Shown here piece by piece: positions 1-9,779 of a DNA stretch of 64,000 nucleotides; within the stretch, counting starts at the first letter, position 1, and each line of letters begins with the position of its first letter. This stretch comes from Gnetum montanum (taxonomy: Eukaryota; Streptophyta; Gnetopsida; Gnetales; Gnetaceae), in contig MNCI01023354.1 in the NCBI GenBank assembly GCA_015680685.1, positions 205,338 through 269,337 on the forward strand, in the 5' to 3' direction. A model generated the notes under the pieces. That model ran no database searches. It was not told the DNA's origin and was given only the letters and a program-made list of their open reading frames with translations. Both the position numbers and the translations under genes were made by a program.

Positions 1-214
1 TAGGATAAAAAGATAAAAACATATAAAAATCATATACCTCAGACTTACTTAAGCATACACCATGACAACTACAAGTAAGTTTGGGAAGACAATGAACGAT
101 TAACCTTAAGTGTTCCATGAAGCGCATAGGCATTTAGTCTACAGAGTTTGAACAGATCACACTTTCTACACTCGTTTCTTATGGTTGAGTGTAGGGGTAC
201 CTCGCCACTCATCA
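1..214 (+). repeat. 5' LTR of element 1, 3'-terminal part only
   Basis: This stretch aligns almost base for base with 6418-6631, and it ends in the same CTCATCA terminus directly before the primer site. The U3 and R parts lie outside the window. Confidence 0.9.
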
Positions 215-215
215 T

Positions 216-233
216 TGGCACCGTTGCCGGGGA
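216..233 (+). other. Primer binding site, tRNA-Asp type
   Basis: TGGCACCGTTGCCGGGGA lies one base after the LTR end. The 3' end of plant tRNA-Asp(GTC) is complementary to TGGCGCCGTTGCCGGGG (established knowledge), leaving one mismatch. The same site follows the 5' LTRs of elements 2, 3 and 4 in variant forms. Confidence 0.85.
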
Positions 234-356
234 CTAAGTGTTTGTGTGCTAAGTAGGACATAAGAGGATATTACTCACATCGTTGGGAGCCTAAACGAAC
301 CTTAGGGTTAATCAATAAAAAATTATATAACGGTAATTAGCACACCAATAACAACA

Positions 357-2790
357 ATGTCTTCTTCTCATAAGAGCACATCGCCCAAGGATAATACAAA
401 GGACAGTCGGCAATCAAAAACACATAGCCAAAATTAGCCAAGTCCTCAACAATATAGAGTAACATATACTCATCCTAATGAGTATATAACTGATTATACT
501 TTTATCCTCCATCAAGATGAATAGATGTGTTGGAGAGATTTGTTTGGTAACATAGTGTTACCTCCAGATTGATCTGTCCCTAGCATGCTTATCCATGCTT
601 TGGCATAGACTGGCATGGCTGAGCTTTATGCTGAATACGTTATGGAAGATTGTGATAGAAGGGATTATCATGCCACGGAAGCACAACATATGAGGGACTT
701 AAAGTAGGAGAGTCAACATACACTATCGAAGGGCAAAGACGTCCCGCACATCCTTAGTGAAACTAGAGATGGTGAACCACTCACAACTGGTTCACTATCA
801 AGTGATGTTTCCCCTCTTAACGATGGTGAGGAGGCTGGGTATCGGAACTTATGCTCAACGATACACAACCCTAGTTCTGATGCTCGTGGACACCAATTGT
901 TCATATTGAGAACAAAAAAAAATATAAGAACAGACACTCAGATCCTCATCACGATCAGGGCCGAAGCAGCCGAAGAGAAGGTAGGAAACATCGCCATAGC
1001 GATGGTTCTCCTTCTTCTTCCCCTTCTTCACATCACTCACCCTCTCCTTCCACCTCTGGGTGTAATCGTGAAAAGCATAACAGAGAGGATAAAGGTAAGA
1101 AAAATGAGAGACCTCGACAAGAGAGTCGAGAGAGAGGACAAGGGCATGAACGAAGGGAAAGTAGGAAACAACGCAGACATCATAGGCATCATGAAAGAGA
1201 TGATCATGACGAGCCCCTACTTGCAACCTGAAGTATGCTTGACATAACGGAGGTAGTGAGAATTCCATCAAGGCATTTAAAGGATAGTCCGATCAAATGC
1301 TTAGACATGAACAACATCCCACGATTTGAAGGGGGATACAACATTGATCCACAACATCATTTACAGGAATTCCATGATGCTTGCACCTTGCAGAACATTG
1401 AAAACTAGTGGCAGAAGCTTAAGTTGTTTCCCAAGACACTCACCAAGGAAGCAGAGAGTTAGTACCAGTCCTTAGAACCAGAAACCATCAGGAGGTGGAG
1501 TACAATGTTAGAACTATTCAACGATAAGTATCAAACGTACTCCAAAGTGTCCAATTTGCGTAAGCAGATCCAAGGATGGAAGCAAGGAATTCATGAATCC
1601 TTGGATGCTACCATGGCCCGCTACTACACATTGTTACATCATTGCCCGAGCCATGGATATGCTCAACGGGATCAACTCCACCACATCGTAGATGGGCTAA
1701 GGCATGAAACTAGAAGAACCCTTGGGACTTATGCCCAAGGGATACTATCACAACTTAGAGCCCATGAAGTTCAACGCTTGTTGGAGCAAGTAGCAAATGA
1801 AGAAGGTGAGCTACAAAAAAGGGAAAGTGCAGAAGAATACAACCGTGATCCCTCTCTTCGAAAGAAGGAAGTGACTTTTGTGATGACGAGGATGATTCAC
1901 CAATCGAAGAGTTGGTGAATAGAAAAACCTTGCCGATTCAAAAACTCACAACAGAATTATCAGCTAAGGTAGATGACATATGGAGTTCCTTAGACTCTAG
2001 GCTTGAAACTATCTTGAAAATCGTAGAAGAGTCTAAGGTAGAACAAAGTAGTGACAAAGGAAAAAAAAAAGTGGAGAGATTTAGACCCTGCACATAACAA
2101 GGGTAAGGGAAAAATCACTAACTCCGATGAGGTTGTGGATTCGGATTCAAACGATGACGGTGGATGTGAGATCTACCATTATGACCATCCTAAAGGATGT
2201 TGTCCAATCATCTCACATCTACAGGAGTCTGGGGTGTATGCGCTTAATCCAAGACTTAACCAATGGCAAACACCCCGAAGGTTACCTTATCCCCAAGGTA
2301 ACCCAAGGCAGTTCCACCAACCATTAACGTATTATCCAAGTGGAACTCCCCCACAACCCATCGGACAACATCAGTAGTGGCAATACCCACAGTCATGGGG
2401 GATGCCATCACCAAGACATCAGTACCCTTACCGGAAGCCTGATCCTTATGGATATTATGTGCAGCAGCCGATTTCTCCAAGTGACTCTATGGATCACACA
2501 ACTCCCCACCATTACTACCAAGTTCGGGAGTACTTCAGAAGGACTCTTTCTCCTTCGGGAGGCACTCCGTACCCACACCATCCTCCTAATCCATCCACAC
2601 CTCTTCCACCAGTAGTAGTTCCCGTAACACCTCTTGCTCCAACAATGCAAGGGGAACTTCCTCCTCAACTATAGCAACGTCATGCTATGAGAGCTGTAAA
2701 TATTCAGCCTGCTCCTGGTTCTAACAACTATAAAAAGAGAAGACCCTTCTTCAAAACCAAAAGCCCAAACAAACTCTCACAAGAATAAGC
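357..2790 (+). pseudogene. gag polyprotein of element 1, degenerate
   Basis: Gag would coat the element RNA and form the particle. The frame opens at an ATG with MSSSHKSTSP and aligns along its length with the gag of elements 3 and 4. It has a charged Ser/Arg-rich N-terminal part, a retrotransposon gag core at 1290-1900 (LDMNNIPRFEGGY, WSTMLELFNDKYQTYSKVSN), a conserved YDHPKGCCPI motif near 2180, and a Pro/Gln/Tyr-rich tail to about 2790. No CCHC zinc knuckle is visible. The frame has many stops, mostly TAG, plus frameshifts, so no full product can be made. Two of the stops sit at the same codons in element 3 (705 and 1460), and a third TAG at 2672 also matches. Confidence 0.85.
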
Positions 2791-2872
2791 GGTTGAGTCC
2801 ATGTACACTCCTCCACCATCTAACACTTCATGGCACCCTTCAGTTCAACAACAGAGCGTCACGCAGACGGTT

Positions 2873-3340
2873 ATGTTAACCCATACTGTAACCGACTAGA
2901 TCAAGGTAGGCCACCTTCCCAGGAAACTAACTAACCCTGGGAGTCCCTTAATCTACTTTCAAGTTGTCGGAAATGAACCACATAGGGCTCTTCTTGACTT
3001 AGGTTCTAGAGTCAACTTAATTTCATGAGAGATGTATCATGCCTGGAACCTATCCCCACTCAAGAAGAGCAACATCCAACTAGAGCTGGCGGACTCGTCC
3101 ATCACCATTCCCTTGGGATTGGTGGAGGACGTCATTACCATTGTGTGTGGTTGGTCTTACCTAGCTGATTTTCTAGTGATTGAAGTGAACAACAACGAAG
3201 GGGACTTCCTAATTATAATGGGAAGGACATGGCTGAGTACAGTAGACGCACGCCTTAGGATCAGCGATCTTTCCTTGGAAATCTCTAAGATAAACATTTA
3301 TGGAAAGATTGAGAAGAAGAAAGTTCCATGCATCACATAG
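2873..3340 (+). pseudogene. Retropepsin-like protease of element 1, degenerate
   Basis: This would be the aspartic protease that matures Gag-Pol. The active-site region reads ALLDLGSRVNLIS near 2985-3025. The D-L-G triad is the usual form in plant Athila-type proteases, in place of DTG/DSG (family knowledge). Downstream, LADFLVIEV and IIMGRTWLSTVDA match the second half of the fold and the ILGRPFL-type motif. Stops break the frame near 2898 and just after the active site (3027). The closest relative here is 42790-43260 in element 3. Confidence 0.8.
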
Positions 3341-3667
3341 AGTGATTCATTGGGTGATGACATGGAGGAGATGCCTCCATGTAACAGGTGTGCCCTTGAA
3401 ACTTTGCAACAAAGATGCCTATATTTAGCAACCACACAAGAAGTAGTAAACACCCCGTGGTTGACAGCTACTAGAAAGAGCAACCGAAAAATATGCATGT
3501 AACAAACTGAGGAGACAAGCCATGCCAACAACGAAGGCATAGACACATTGGAATATGAGCGTCGCCAACTTCCATCCCTCAATCTAAGATCATCAATTGG
3601 GAGAAGTTGGGCACTTCTACGAAATTCAAACAGGCATTCATTATTTTGGATCTCTCCCTTACAGGTC

Positions 3668-3684
3668 AGTCATGGGGGAGATGG
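3668..3684 (+). promoter_or_regulatory. Internal PPT-like motif (copy b), element 1
   Basis: AGTCATGGGGGAGATGG repeats the core of the purine tract next to the 3' LTR (5640-5652), but it lies 2 kb upstream, just after the pol deletion. Elements 3 (46438) and 4 (31702) have it at the matching place. A role as an internal plus-strand primer is inference. Confidence 0.5.
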
Positions 3685-4371
3685 CCACCTATGCTAACCA
3701 TATGGGGCCCTTAGTTATTTTAAGTTTTTGTTTTACACGTTTTTGTTTTTCATGTTTTTTGTCTTACATATTTTTGTTTTACAAATTTCTTTAACTTTTT
3801 TTTTTTTACAACTTTCTTTAACTTTTCTTGTTTTTATTTTACAACATCATTATACCTTTGTCATTTTGTGTGTGTGTGTGTGTTTGTGTGTTCCACCATG
3901 TAAGTTTGTCACCCAATAAGTGTTCAGACTGATGGTATGAACTGTTTTCATATTGATTGCTAATGTTTGGTTTTTCCCTTTAAGTCACAATGTTGATACT
4001 AAGGTATGTTTCTTATGATATGGCAGGCAATGAGATCACTTCATCCATCTATCCACCAGTTTCTATGGTCTCTCTCAGCTTGGAAATGTACAAGTCCCTT
4101 CTAATAAGAACTTTAACGAATCGGTGACTGGGCATTTCTCAAACTAAAGAAGGACTCAAGGATTGAAAAGGGTGTGACTTCAAGGGAACTTGATGCACTT
4201 GTATTGGCCATTCTCTTGGGTGCTTGGATGTTTTCTTCTTGATTTTTCTTGCCTTTTCAACGTTACCCAATCATCGGAAGCTGAGACAATAAAAATAATC
4301 AAGTCTTTGCATGGTGTGGTTCTCATGCATAAAAACACAAAACAAAAACAAAAAAAAACAACGAAAAGTGA

Positions 4372-4395
4372 GAATTCAAAGCACACCCCTTAGAC
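4372..4395 (+). other. Conserved non-coding block, element 1
   Basis: A 24-base core beginning GAATTCAAAGCACACCCC is kept in all five elements (4372, 13934 on minus, 32331, 47037, 63975 on minus). In the four where the upstream sequence is in the window, it follows a GGTGTGGTT sequence and an A-rich tract; the copy in element 5 sits at the window edge. The surrounding 150 bases also align, including TACAAGCACTAGTTATGG and CTAACTAAGGCCCTTC (present with variations). No reading frame is kept across it. Its function is unknown. Confidence 0.6.
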
Positions 4396-4491
4396 GAAAT
4401 AAACTTGGGTTCTAAGCACTAGTTATGGAACCAAAGTGTTCCCTCTAACTAAGGCCCTTCTCACTTATCATTCTCTCCTTTGTTTCGTCAG

Positions 4492-4770
4492 AATGGTGGT
4501 GGCTCTTGGAGGATGCATTCTTGTTACTTCAAGAGGATGGTTTAGCCAAATGTGTTAATGTGAAGTCACTGGATGTGGTTGGTTTGAGGCTAGAGTTGGA
4601 ATGAGCTTTGCTAAGTCCCATTAACCATGAAACACACAAGGGGCTGTATACCACCTTGTCCTTGGGATTCCATTCCATTCTCTTCTCTCCATCCTTCTCT
4701 CCATTATTCACCTCATTGCAGATTATATCATTAGTGTATATATTTTGGTTGATGCATTGTTTTCTTTTTG
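4492..4770 (+). pseudogene. Conserved frame in the envelope position (exon-like A), element 1
   Basis: The frame aligns in phase with element 5 (63591-63868, minus), element 3 (47186-47482) and part of element 2. Shared peptide pieces are LLQEDGLAKCVN, SLDVV and INHETHKGLYTT, followed by a hydrophobic stretch (FTSLQIISLVYIFWL) that could span a membrane. It is bounded by an acceptor-like TTTCGTCAG before AATGG and a donor-like TTTTTG/GTACAC. One in-frame TGA replaces a Trp seen in element 5. The place between pol and the 3' LTR is where Athila and Calypso elements carry an env-like gene (established knowledge). The product is not recognised, and the exon reading is inference. Confidence 0.4.
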
Positions 4771-5069
4771 GTACACGCTTGTGGTTAAGACTTTAACTCT
4801 TGTTCCAAATGACATTCCTAGAGCCTACGGACTCTTTGAATGTGGGTTTGTCAGGGCATTAAGGGCATGAGCCTGCTTTGGGGAGGACCCACTCACACTC
4901 CTATTTGGTGCATCAGTTAACTTCTTTTCCCTAACATTTTTGCAATTAATTTTTATTTTGTTCATTACCATCTTGACATCCATTTCATCGATGCTATAGT
5001 TGTCCCTTTTTATCTATCTTTCTTTCTCCTTTCCTTTCTCCATTCTAATGCTCCTGGAGGTTCGCGATT

Positions 5070-5080
5070 AGTCATGGGGG
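5070..5080 (+). promoter_or_regulatory. Internal PPT-like motif (copy c), element 1
   Basis: AGTCATGGGGG sits after a GGTTCGCGATT context that is also present in element 5 (63282-63292, minus). It is about 570 bases upstream of the real 3' purine tract. Confidence 0.5.
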
Positions 5081-5289
5081 TACAGGGCCTGATTTTTTCG
5101 ATTTTCTCCTAGCCCCAAATTTTTTTATTTTCTTCCTAACCCCTACACCTTCGGTAGTCATCATCAATATATCTCCCGATCCAAATCAGCCATACCACAA
5201 CCTAGCCAATGAACTTACACCAAAGCAAGGTTTCAATTACATGATGATTCAATTACCCTTGCTAATATAAGATTGTGTTGTGTGTGCAG

Positions 5290-5514
5290 ATGACGATCGT
5301 ACAAACAACGGATTGGATCTGGAGCAAACACTTGGAATGGAGCAACGCTACAGCAGCTATGCAAGGAGCAAGATCGATGGTGCGCTTACAGATGGCCAAC
5401 AAAGGCACAATCTTGGCGTTGGCATCAGCAACACTTCTCTCTCTCTCTCTCTTTCTTAGCTACCAACTATGGCCTGATGTCAATGTAATAAGGGGTTCAC
5501 CCTTGTTGTCATGA
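5290..5514 (+). pseudogene. Short conserved frame (exon-like B), element 1
   Basis: An ATG directly follows TGTGTGTGCAG, a good splice-acceptor sequence. The peptide includes DWIW, HLEWS, AAMQGARSMVRL and a leucine-rich end (ATLLSLSLFLSYQLW) like a membrane segment. The matching frame in element 5 (62812-63098, minus) shares DWIW, HLEWS and MQ-AR-MVRL. In element 3 the frame is open but strongly diverged. No known family is recognised, and conservation might reflect RNA sequence rather than coding. Confidence 0.35.
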
Positions 5515-5639
5515 ACACCAGTTTTTTCAAGTCTTGTAATGATGATCCATTCACATGTCATCCCATTAGTTCCATTCCCCTCAATAATTCCATTCCTTCT
5601 TGATATTATTGTAAGGAACTCGAGGATGAGTTTTCATTC

Positions 5640-5652
5640 AGTCATGGGCGTA
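5640..5652 (+). promoter_or_regulatory. 3' polypurine tract of element 1
   Basis: AGTCATGGGCGTA abuts the TGATGAG start of the 3' LTR. It is the expected plus-strand primer site; here the G run has one C. Confidence 0.7.
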
Positions 5653-6631
5653 TGATGAGATGCGATTCGCATAAGCCGCGATATCACATCCCATGCAATA
5701 TCGCGTACGCGATATTGCGTTGTCCCCTGTGATATCACATACGCGATATCACGGTCGACCACCAAATCTATAAATAAGAGGTAGCACTCTCCTTATTCCT
5801 CATCCTAAGCTAGAAGTAGGGAAACTCTAGCAGTTTGATCACTCTAGAGATAGAATATTTTCCATGTGCCCATAGTAGGAGTCCCCAAGTGAACAGATCT
5901 TTTTTCGAGCAGCTTTGTACCTGAACGCAAGTTGTGTATGGCAATAAAGATGAGCTCTGTGGATAAACCTTACAGTACATGGAATAGGATTTATTACATG
6001 TTATTTCCTACCTGTTATTTATTACCTGCAGTAGCACGGTATGAGTACGACTTGATTACAGGCATTTACGGATGTGTACAGCTAGTCAAGGAATCGGCTG
6101 CTCATCGTGATTAGATTCTCTTACCCTCAATTCCTAGAATGCGGAATGAGTACGACTTGATTATGAGCATTTACGGATGTGTACGGCTAGTTAAGGAATC
6201 GACTACTCATTACGCTTAGGCTAGTTAAGTGCCTCAGTACGACCACTTTGAGCACGTGCATTACACGTGGTGATCCCAGTAATGATTAGCATTTGGTAGC
6301 CGCAGTTGCATAGTTCAGGGTGTGTACGGTAAGTGGGAACAGATGCTGACGCTAGTTAATTTAGACTTAGGACATTAGTTAGAGTTAGTTAGTTTCACAA
6401 CCCTTCACCTCATAGCATAGGAGAAAAAGATAAAAACATATAAAAATCATATACCTTGGACTTACTTAACCATACACCATGACAACTACAAGTAAGTTTG
6501 GGAAGACAATGAACAATTAACCTTAAGTGTTCCATGAAGCGCATAGGCATTTAGTCTACGGAGTTCGACCGGATCGCGCGTGCTACACTCTTTTCGTATG
6601 GTTGAGTGTAGGGGTACCTCGCCACTCATCA
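5653..6631 (+). repeat. 3' LTR of element 1 (979 bp)
   Basis: It starts TGATGAG and ends CTCATCA, perfect inverted ends shared by the LTRs in this window. Its last 214 bases match 1-214. The U3 carries a cluster of GATATC and near-GATATC palindromes (5688-5755). The RU5 part contains the shared segment that runs from an ATTCGTATGGTTG-like stretch to the CTCGCCACTCATCA end. The flanking bases outside the 3' end are GTGTT; the other flank is not in the window, so the target duplication cannot be checked. Confidence 0.9.
5769..5776 (+). promoter_or_regulatory. LTR TATA box
   Basis: TATAAATA followed by AGAGG lies 117 bases into the LTR, just after the GATATC cluster. The same box is at 48491, 59659, 17519 (minus), 9488 (minus), 62697 (minus) and 27995. 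Confidence 0.6.
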
Positions 6632-7255
6632 GTGTTCTACCTTGGCCACTTTATCTTGGCTTATAATATCTTTAATAGTTGAGACTACTTCATCTCTTAA
6701 CAAATTTACTTCATTCTTATGATAATTGTTCCAATTGTTATTATTGTTTCTATTCTACTTTTGTTAACCCATGTTTTCTTTGATAATTCTTTGTTGAATG
6801 AGATAAGATCTTGGATCTTTAAGATTGAATCAACAATCTTGAAGTATATTTCTTCTTTTTCCATAAATATGATAAGTCTATCGTTGATTATTTTAATTAT
6901 TAAATCTTGAACTTTATTTACTATCATAATGCTACTATTGTATCCACTATCTTCCTTGCATATTACTTAGGGTATACATAACTTATTCTAAATTTTATAA
7001 TTTCTATTGTAATTCCATATTTTTTTTCTTGTAGCTACAATTGAGCTATCAATTTTGTGAAGTCTTGTCTCTCTCCTAAGGCATCAAGTGCTAGAGTAAA
7101 ATCTTATTACTTATTTGGAAGTGCTTGTAGGAGACAACTGCCTCTTTCTTCATTAATTACTTCTTCATTTCCACATGCAAGTTCTAATATAGCCACCTTC
7201 ATATCTTTGATAAAGTATATTAATTTCTATTTTATGTTCATTTTCATTGTTCATA

Positions 7256-7690
7256 GTTTTAAGAAGAGGTGATCTTTTCTTACTTGATTTAGGGATTCAA
7301 ACATCTAATAAAGATATCCCCAAATGTTTGCAACTATGTTCATACCATACACCAGATGAGATACTTTATCAGAGATACTAGTATAGAGAATGCTTACAGC
7401 CATATCATTTTGTTCTCTTTTTTTGTCATCATCAAGTCAAAAGTTCTTGAAACAACATGTCAAAGTTTGCTAGCCCATAAGATGATTCTCATTCTTTGTG
7501 CCCAAGGTTTGTAGTTCTTCATTGTAAGCTTTTGCAAGCCTATTATTGTAATCTTATTCATTAGTCATCTCAAGAGACTCTTATCTTCTCCTTCTTTTAG
7601 TGTCATATTGTATATGGAATTGGTCATATCTTGAATATTTTCATTCTTGTTTTTCCTCATTAATTCTTATTCATTACTCAATCTTACATC
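7256..7690 (-). pseudogene. Possible Copia-type gag remnant
   Basis: Read on the minus strand directly after a tRNA-Met-type primer site, the translation gives short pieces such as AVSILYTSISDKVSHLV and MFESLNQVRKDHLF. These resemble the helical gag region of Ty1/Copia elements (UBN2-like). Stops are frequent. The position relative to the primer site supports the call more than the peptide does. Confidence 0.35.
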
Positions 7691-7698
7691 TTTTGCTT

Positions 7699-7710
7699 GC
7701 TTTGATACCA
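7699..7710 (-). other. Copia-type primer binding site and LTR end
   Basis: On the minus strand, TTAACA is followed by TGGTATCAAAGC, the initiator tRNA-Met primer site typical of plant Copia elements. An LTR should therefore start at 7711 going right; no second LTR was identified. Confidence 0.5.
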
Positions 7711-8362
7711 TGTTAAAATTAACATAGATTCAAAAACGTGTACAAGATTTTGTAATACATTGTAGTGTTGATAAAACAATTTTGTAATCAATATTTTTTT
7801 CTTTTCTTCAGATGAAATCCTTTTACAATTTTTTATTTTTGGATCTTTTTTTCATAATAGTTTGCTCCTTAATTATGAAAAATTGCACTTCTTCTTAACT
7901 TCTTATTTCTACACACTCACATTTTTTCTGACTAAGTACTGGCCAAACCTTTAACTTAACAAATGGTCACGACTCATCATAACTGATGCAACACTTCATT
8001 ACAATTCGTAACACATCATTGTAATTAACTCAATACTTTGTTATGATTTGTAACATATCATCATAACAAACTCTACGTAACACACACACTTATAGCTTAA
8101 CTAACTTAGCATAACAAAATTGACTTACAAATGAAGATAATGTATGAATTATCATCTAACAAAAACTTTCATTATGACATATTCAAAAATTATTATTGAA
8201 TGGACTACAACTTTGATATTATTTATTTTCTTCCCCCCTCTTGATGTACCAATCCTCTTTTGTTTACCTATAATTGTAAACAGGATCCAAATTCTTCTAT
8301 ATTTCTAAACAATAAAATGTTGGAACCTTAACTCTTTGGAATCTTAGAATCTTGAAACCTTT

Positions 8363-8373
8363 CTTTGATACCA
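8363..8373 (-). other. Second Copia-type primer binding site
   Basis: On the minus strand, TTCAACA is followed by TGGTATCAAAG. The sequence beyond it differs from that beyond the first site, so this is either a second element or a rearranged one. Confidence 0.4.
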
Positions 8374-8808
8374 TGTTGAATTGATTATGAGGATAAGAAA
8401 TATTTTTCCCACTACGATCATCATCAAAATTGTAATCATATTTTCATAGGTTTACATTGTGATTTCATCCTTTATAAGAATGAATCATTGTTGTTCCATA
8501 TGGTTAAAACTAAAAACATGTGTGAAATGGATTTATTAATCTCTTGTGGGTTTTCATTATTACTACATTCTCCCTAATTTACTTCTGTATAATCTTCTTC
8601 ATCAATATTCCTTCATTTGAGGATTTTACTTCACTTACTCAACTCATTAGTTAGGAGCTCATTACTCTTCATGGTGGTATTGTACAAAATAGATGGTTGT
8701 ATGGTCATTGTGTTTGTCTTTTTCTCAAATTAATTTCTATCTTCATTGGTACATTTCATCTTTCATTCTTCATATGAATAAATTTCACCTTCATCAACTT
8801 CTTCGTTG

Positions 8809-8813
8809 CTTTG
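8809..8813 (+). repeat. Target site duplication of element 2, left (CTTTG)
   Basis: CTTTG directly abuts the LTR start and is repeated exactly at 17640-17644. A 5-base duplication is the normal integrase footprint of Gypsy elements. Confidence 0.9.
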
Positions 8814-9598
8814 TGATGAGTGGCGAGGTACCCCTACGTCCAACCATACGAATACAAGTGTGTACAGATGATCCGGTCGAACTCTGTGGATGGGCTAATC
8901 ATGAGTTCTAAGATAGTTATTATGCTTCGTTGTTCACTATCTTCCCACGTTGGACTAGTGGAAGCTTTGTCACATATGGTTTAGTCCAAAGTGAGGTGTA
9001 TGATGTAATGTTTTAACGCTACTCCTACTATGGAACAATAATAAAGAGTTGATTAACTAAGAGTATGAAATAAATCCTACATTTAACCTAAGGCAATAAG
9101 TATCCAAACCTTATTTTCCTACACACCTTGGGCTTCATGTAGTTGCTGCTAGGATTACCAAACACTAATTGCTATTGGGTTACTAAAAAATATGCTTATG
9201 TGTTTGCAATTGGTCATACTCATTCCACTTAATGATGAGGAACGTAAATAACATTAATTCGAAACAATAATAAATAAAGACATTGAAATTTTAATCTAAG
9301 AAAATCGCACATGCAAAGTGGATGCTACAGTGATGTAAATGATCTCGATCTTTATTGCCAAACATGTAATGTGCCCAAGTACATTGCACTTGAATAAGGA
9401 TGTCGTGCAACCATAAACATCACACTACGGGCATACACTTGAACTGAAATTGGAAAATTTCTAACTCACTCTATCTCTGCTATGTGATATTTATAGGCGA
9501 GTATGGCAGAAACGACATCAGATATCCAACATCGCCTATTGACCCTGATATCGAATCTGTGATATCAGAGCCCTGATATTGCTTCTAACGACTCATCA
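8814..9598 (-). repeat. 3' LTR of element 2 (785 bp)
   Basis: It runs from TGATGAG to CTCATCA and is followed on its right by the minus-strand purine tract, which makes it the 3' LTR. A minus-strand TATAAATA lies at 9488-9495 and GATATC palindromes lie at 9515-9590. Confidence 0.92.
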
Positions 9599-9612
9599 TA
9601 CCCCCACAATTG
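9599..9612 (-). promoter_or_regulatory. 3' polypurine tract of element 2
   Basis: On the minus strand CAATTGTGGGGGTA abuts the 3' LTR, preceded by GATGAGTTTTCATT as in the other elements. Confidence 0.7.
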
Positions 9613-9779
9613 AATGAAAACTCATCCTTGAGTTTTGTACACAATTGTCAAAGGTATAGTATTATTGACTGATAAGACAATCATTGCATTACAGTGGTGT
9701 TTTATTACAATAGAATGACAACACATTACAAGAATCAGAATTAAGAACAAAAAGAAGAATGATGGAGTCACTACGTTAT

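Larger units (their letters stand above)
1..6631 (+). mobile_element. Ty3/Gypsy (Athila-like) LTR retrotransposon 1, pol deleted, 5' end outside window
   Basis: The first 214 bases match the last part of the LTR at 5653-6631, so this is one element whose 5' LTR is cut by the window edge. In order it holds the LTR end, a tRNA-Asp-type primer site, a broken gag, a retropepsin-like protease, a 2 kb region without pol, a purine tract and the 3' LTR. RT, RNase H and integrase are missing. By comparison with element 3, the coding sequence just after the linker (about 3635) jumps straight to the sequence that follows integrase there. The DLG-type protease and the tRNA-Asp primer site point to the Athila branch of Ty3/Gypsy (family knowledge). 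The copy is non-autonomous and decayed. Confidence 0.9.
6632..8808. other. Decayed DNA between elements 1 and 2, with Copia-like traces
   Basis: This is AT-rich and full of stops in all frames. The only recognisable signals are two minus-strand LTR/primer-site junctions, annotated separately, and a weak gag-like translation between them and element 1. It is the older DNA into which element 2 inserted at 8809-8813. Confidence 0.5.

Noticed and set aside
855-1271. 138-codon minus-strand open frame opposite gag of element 1
   Set aside because: It is antisense to the gag coding sequence, which aligns with three other gag copies; no family resemblance on the antisense side.
3776-3930. T-rich and TG-rich stretch as a possible poly(A) tail or LINE end
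   Set aside because: It lies inside element 1 between two of its own landmarks and has a T-rich counterpart in element 3 at 46480-46590.
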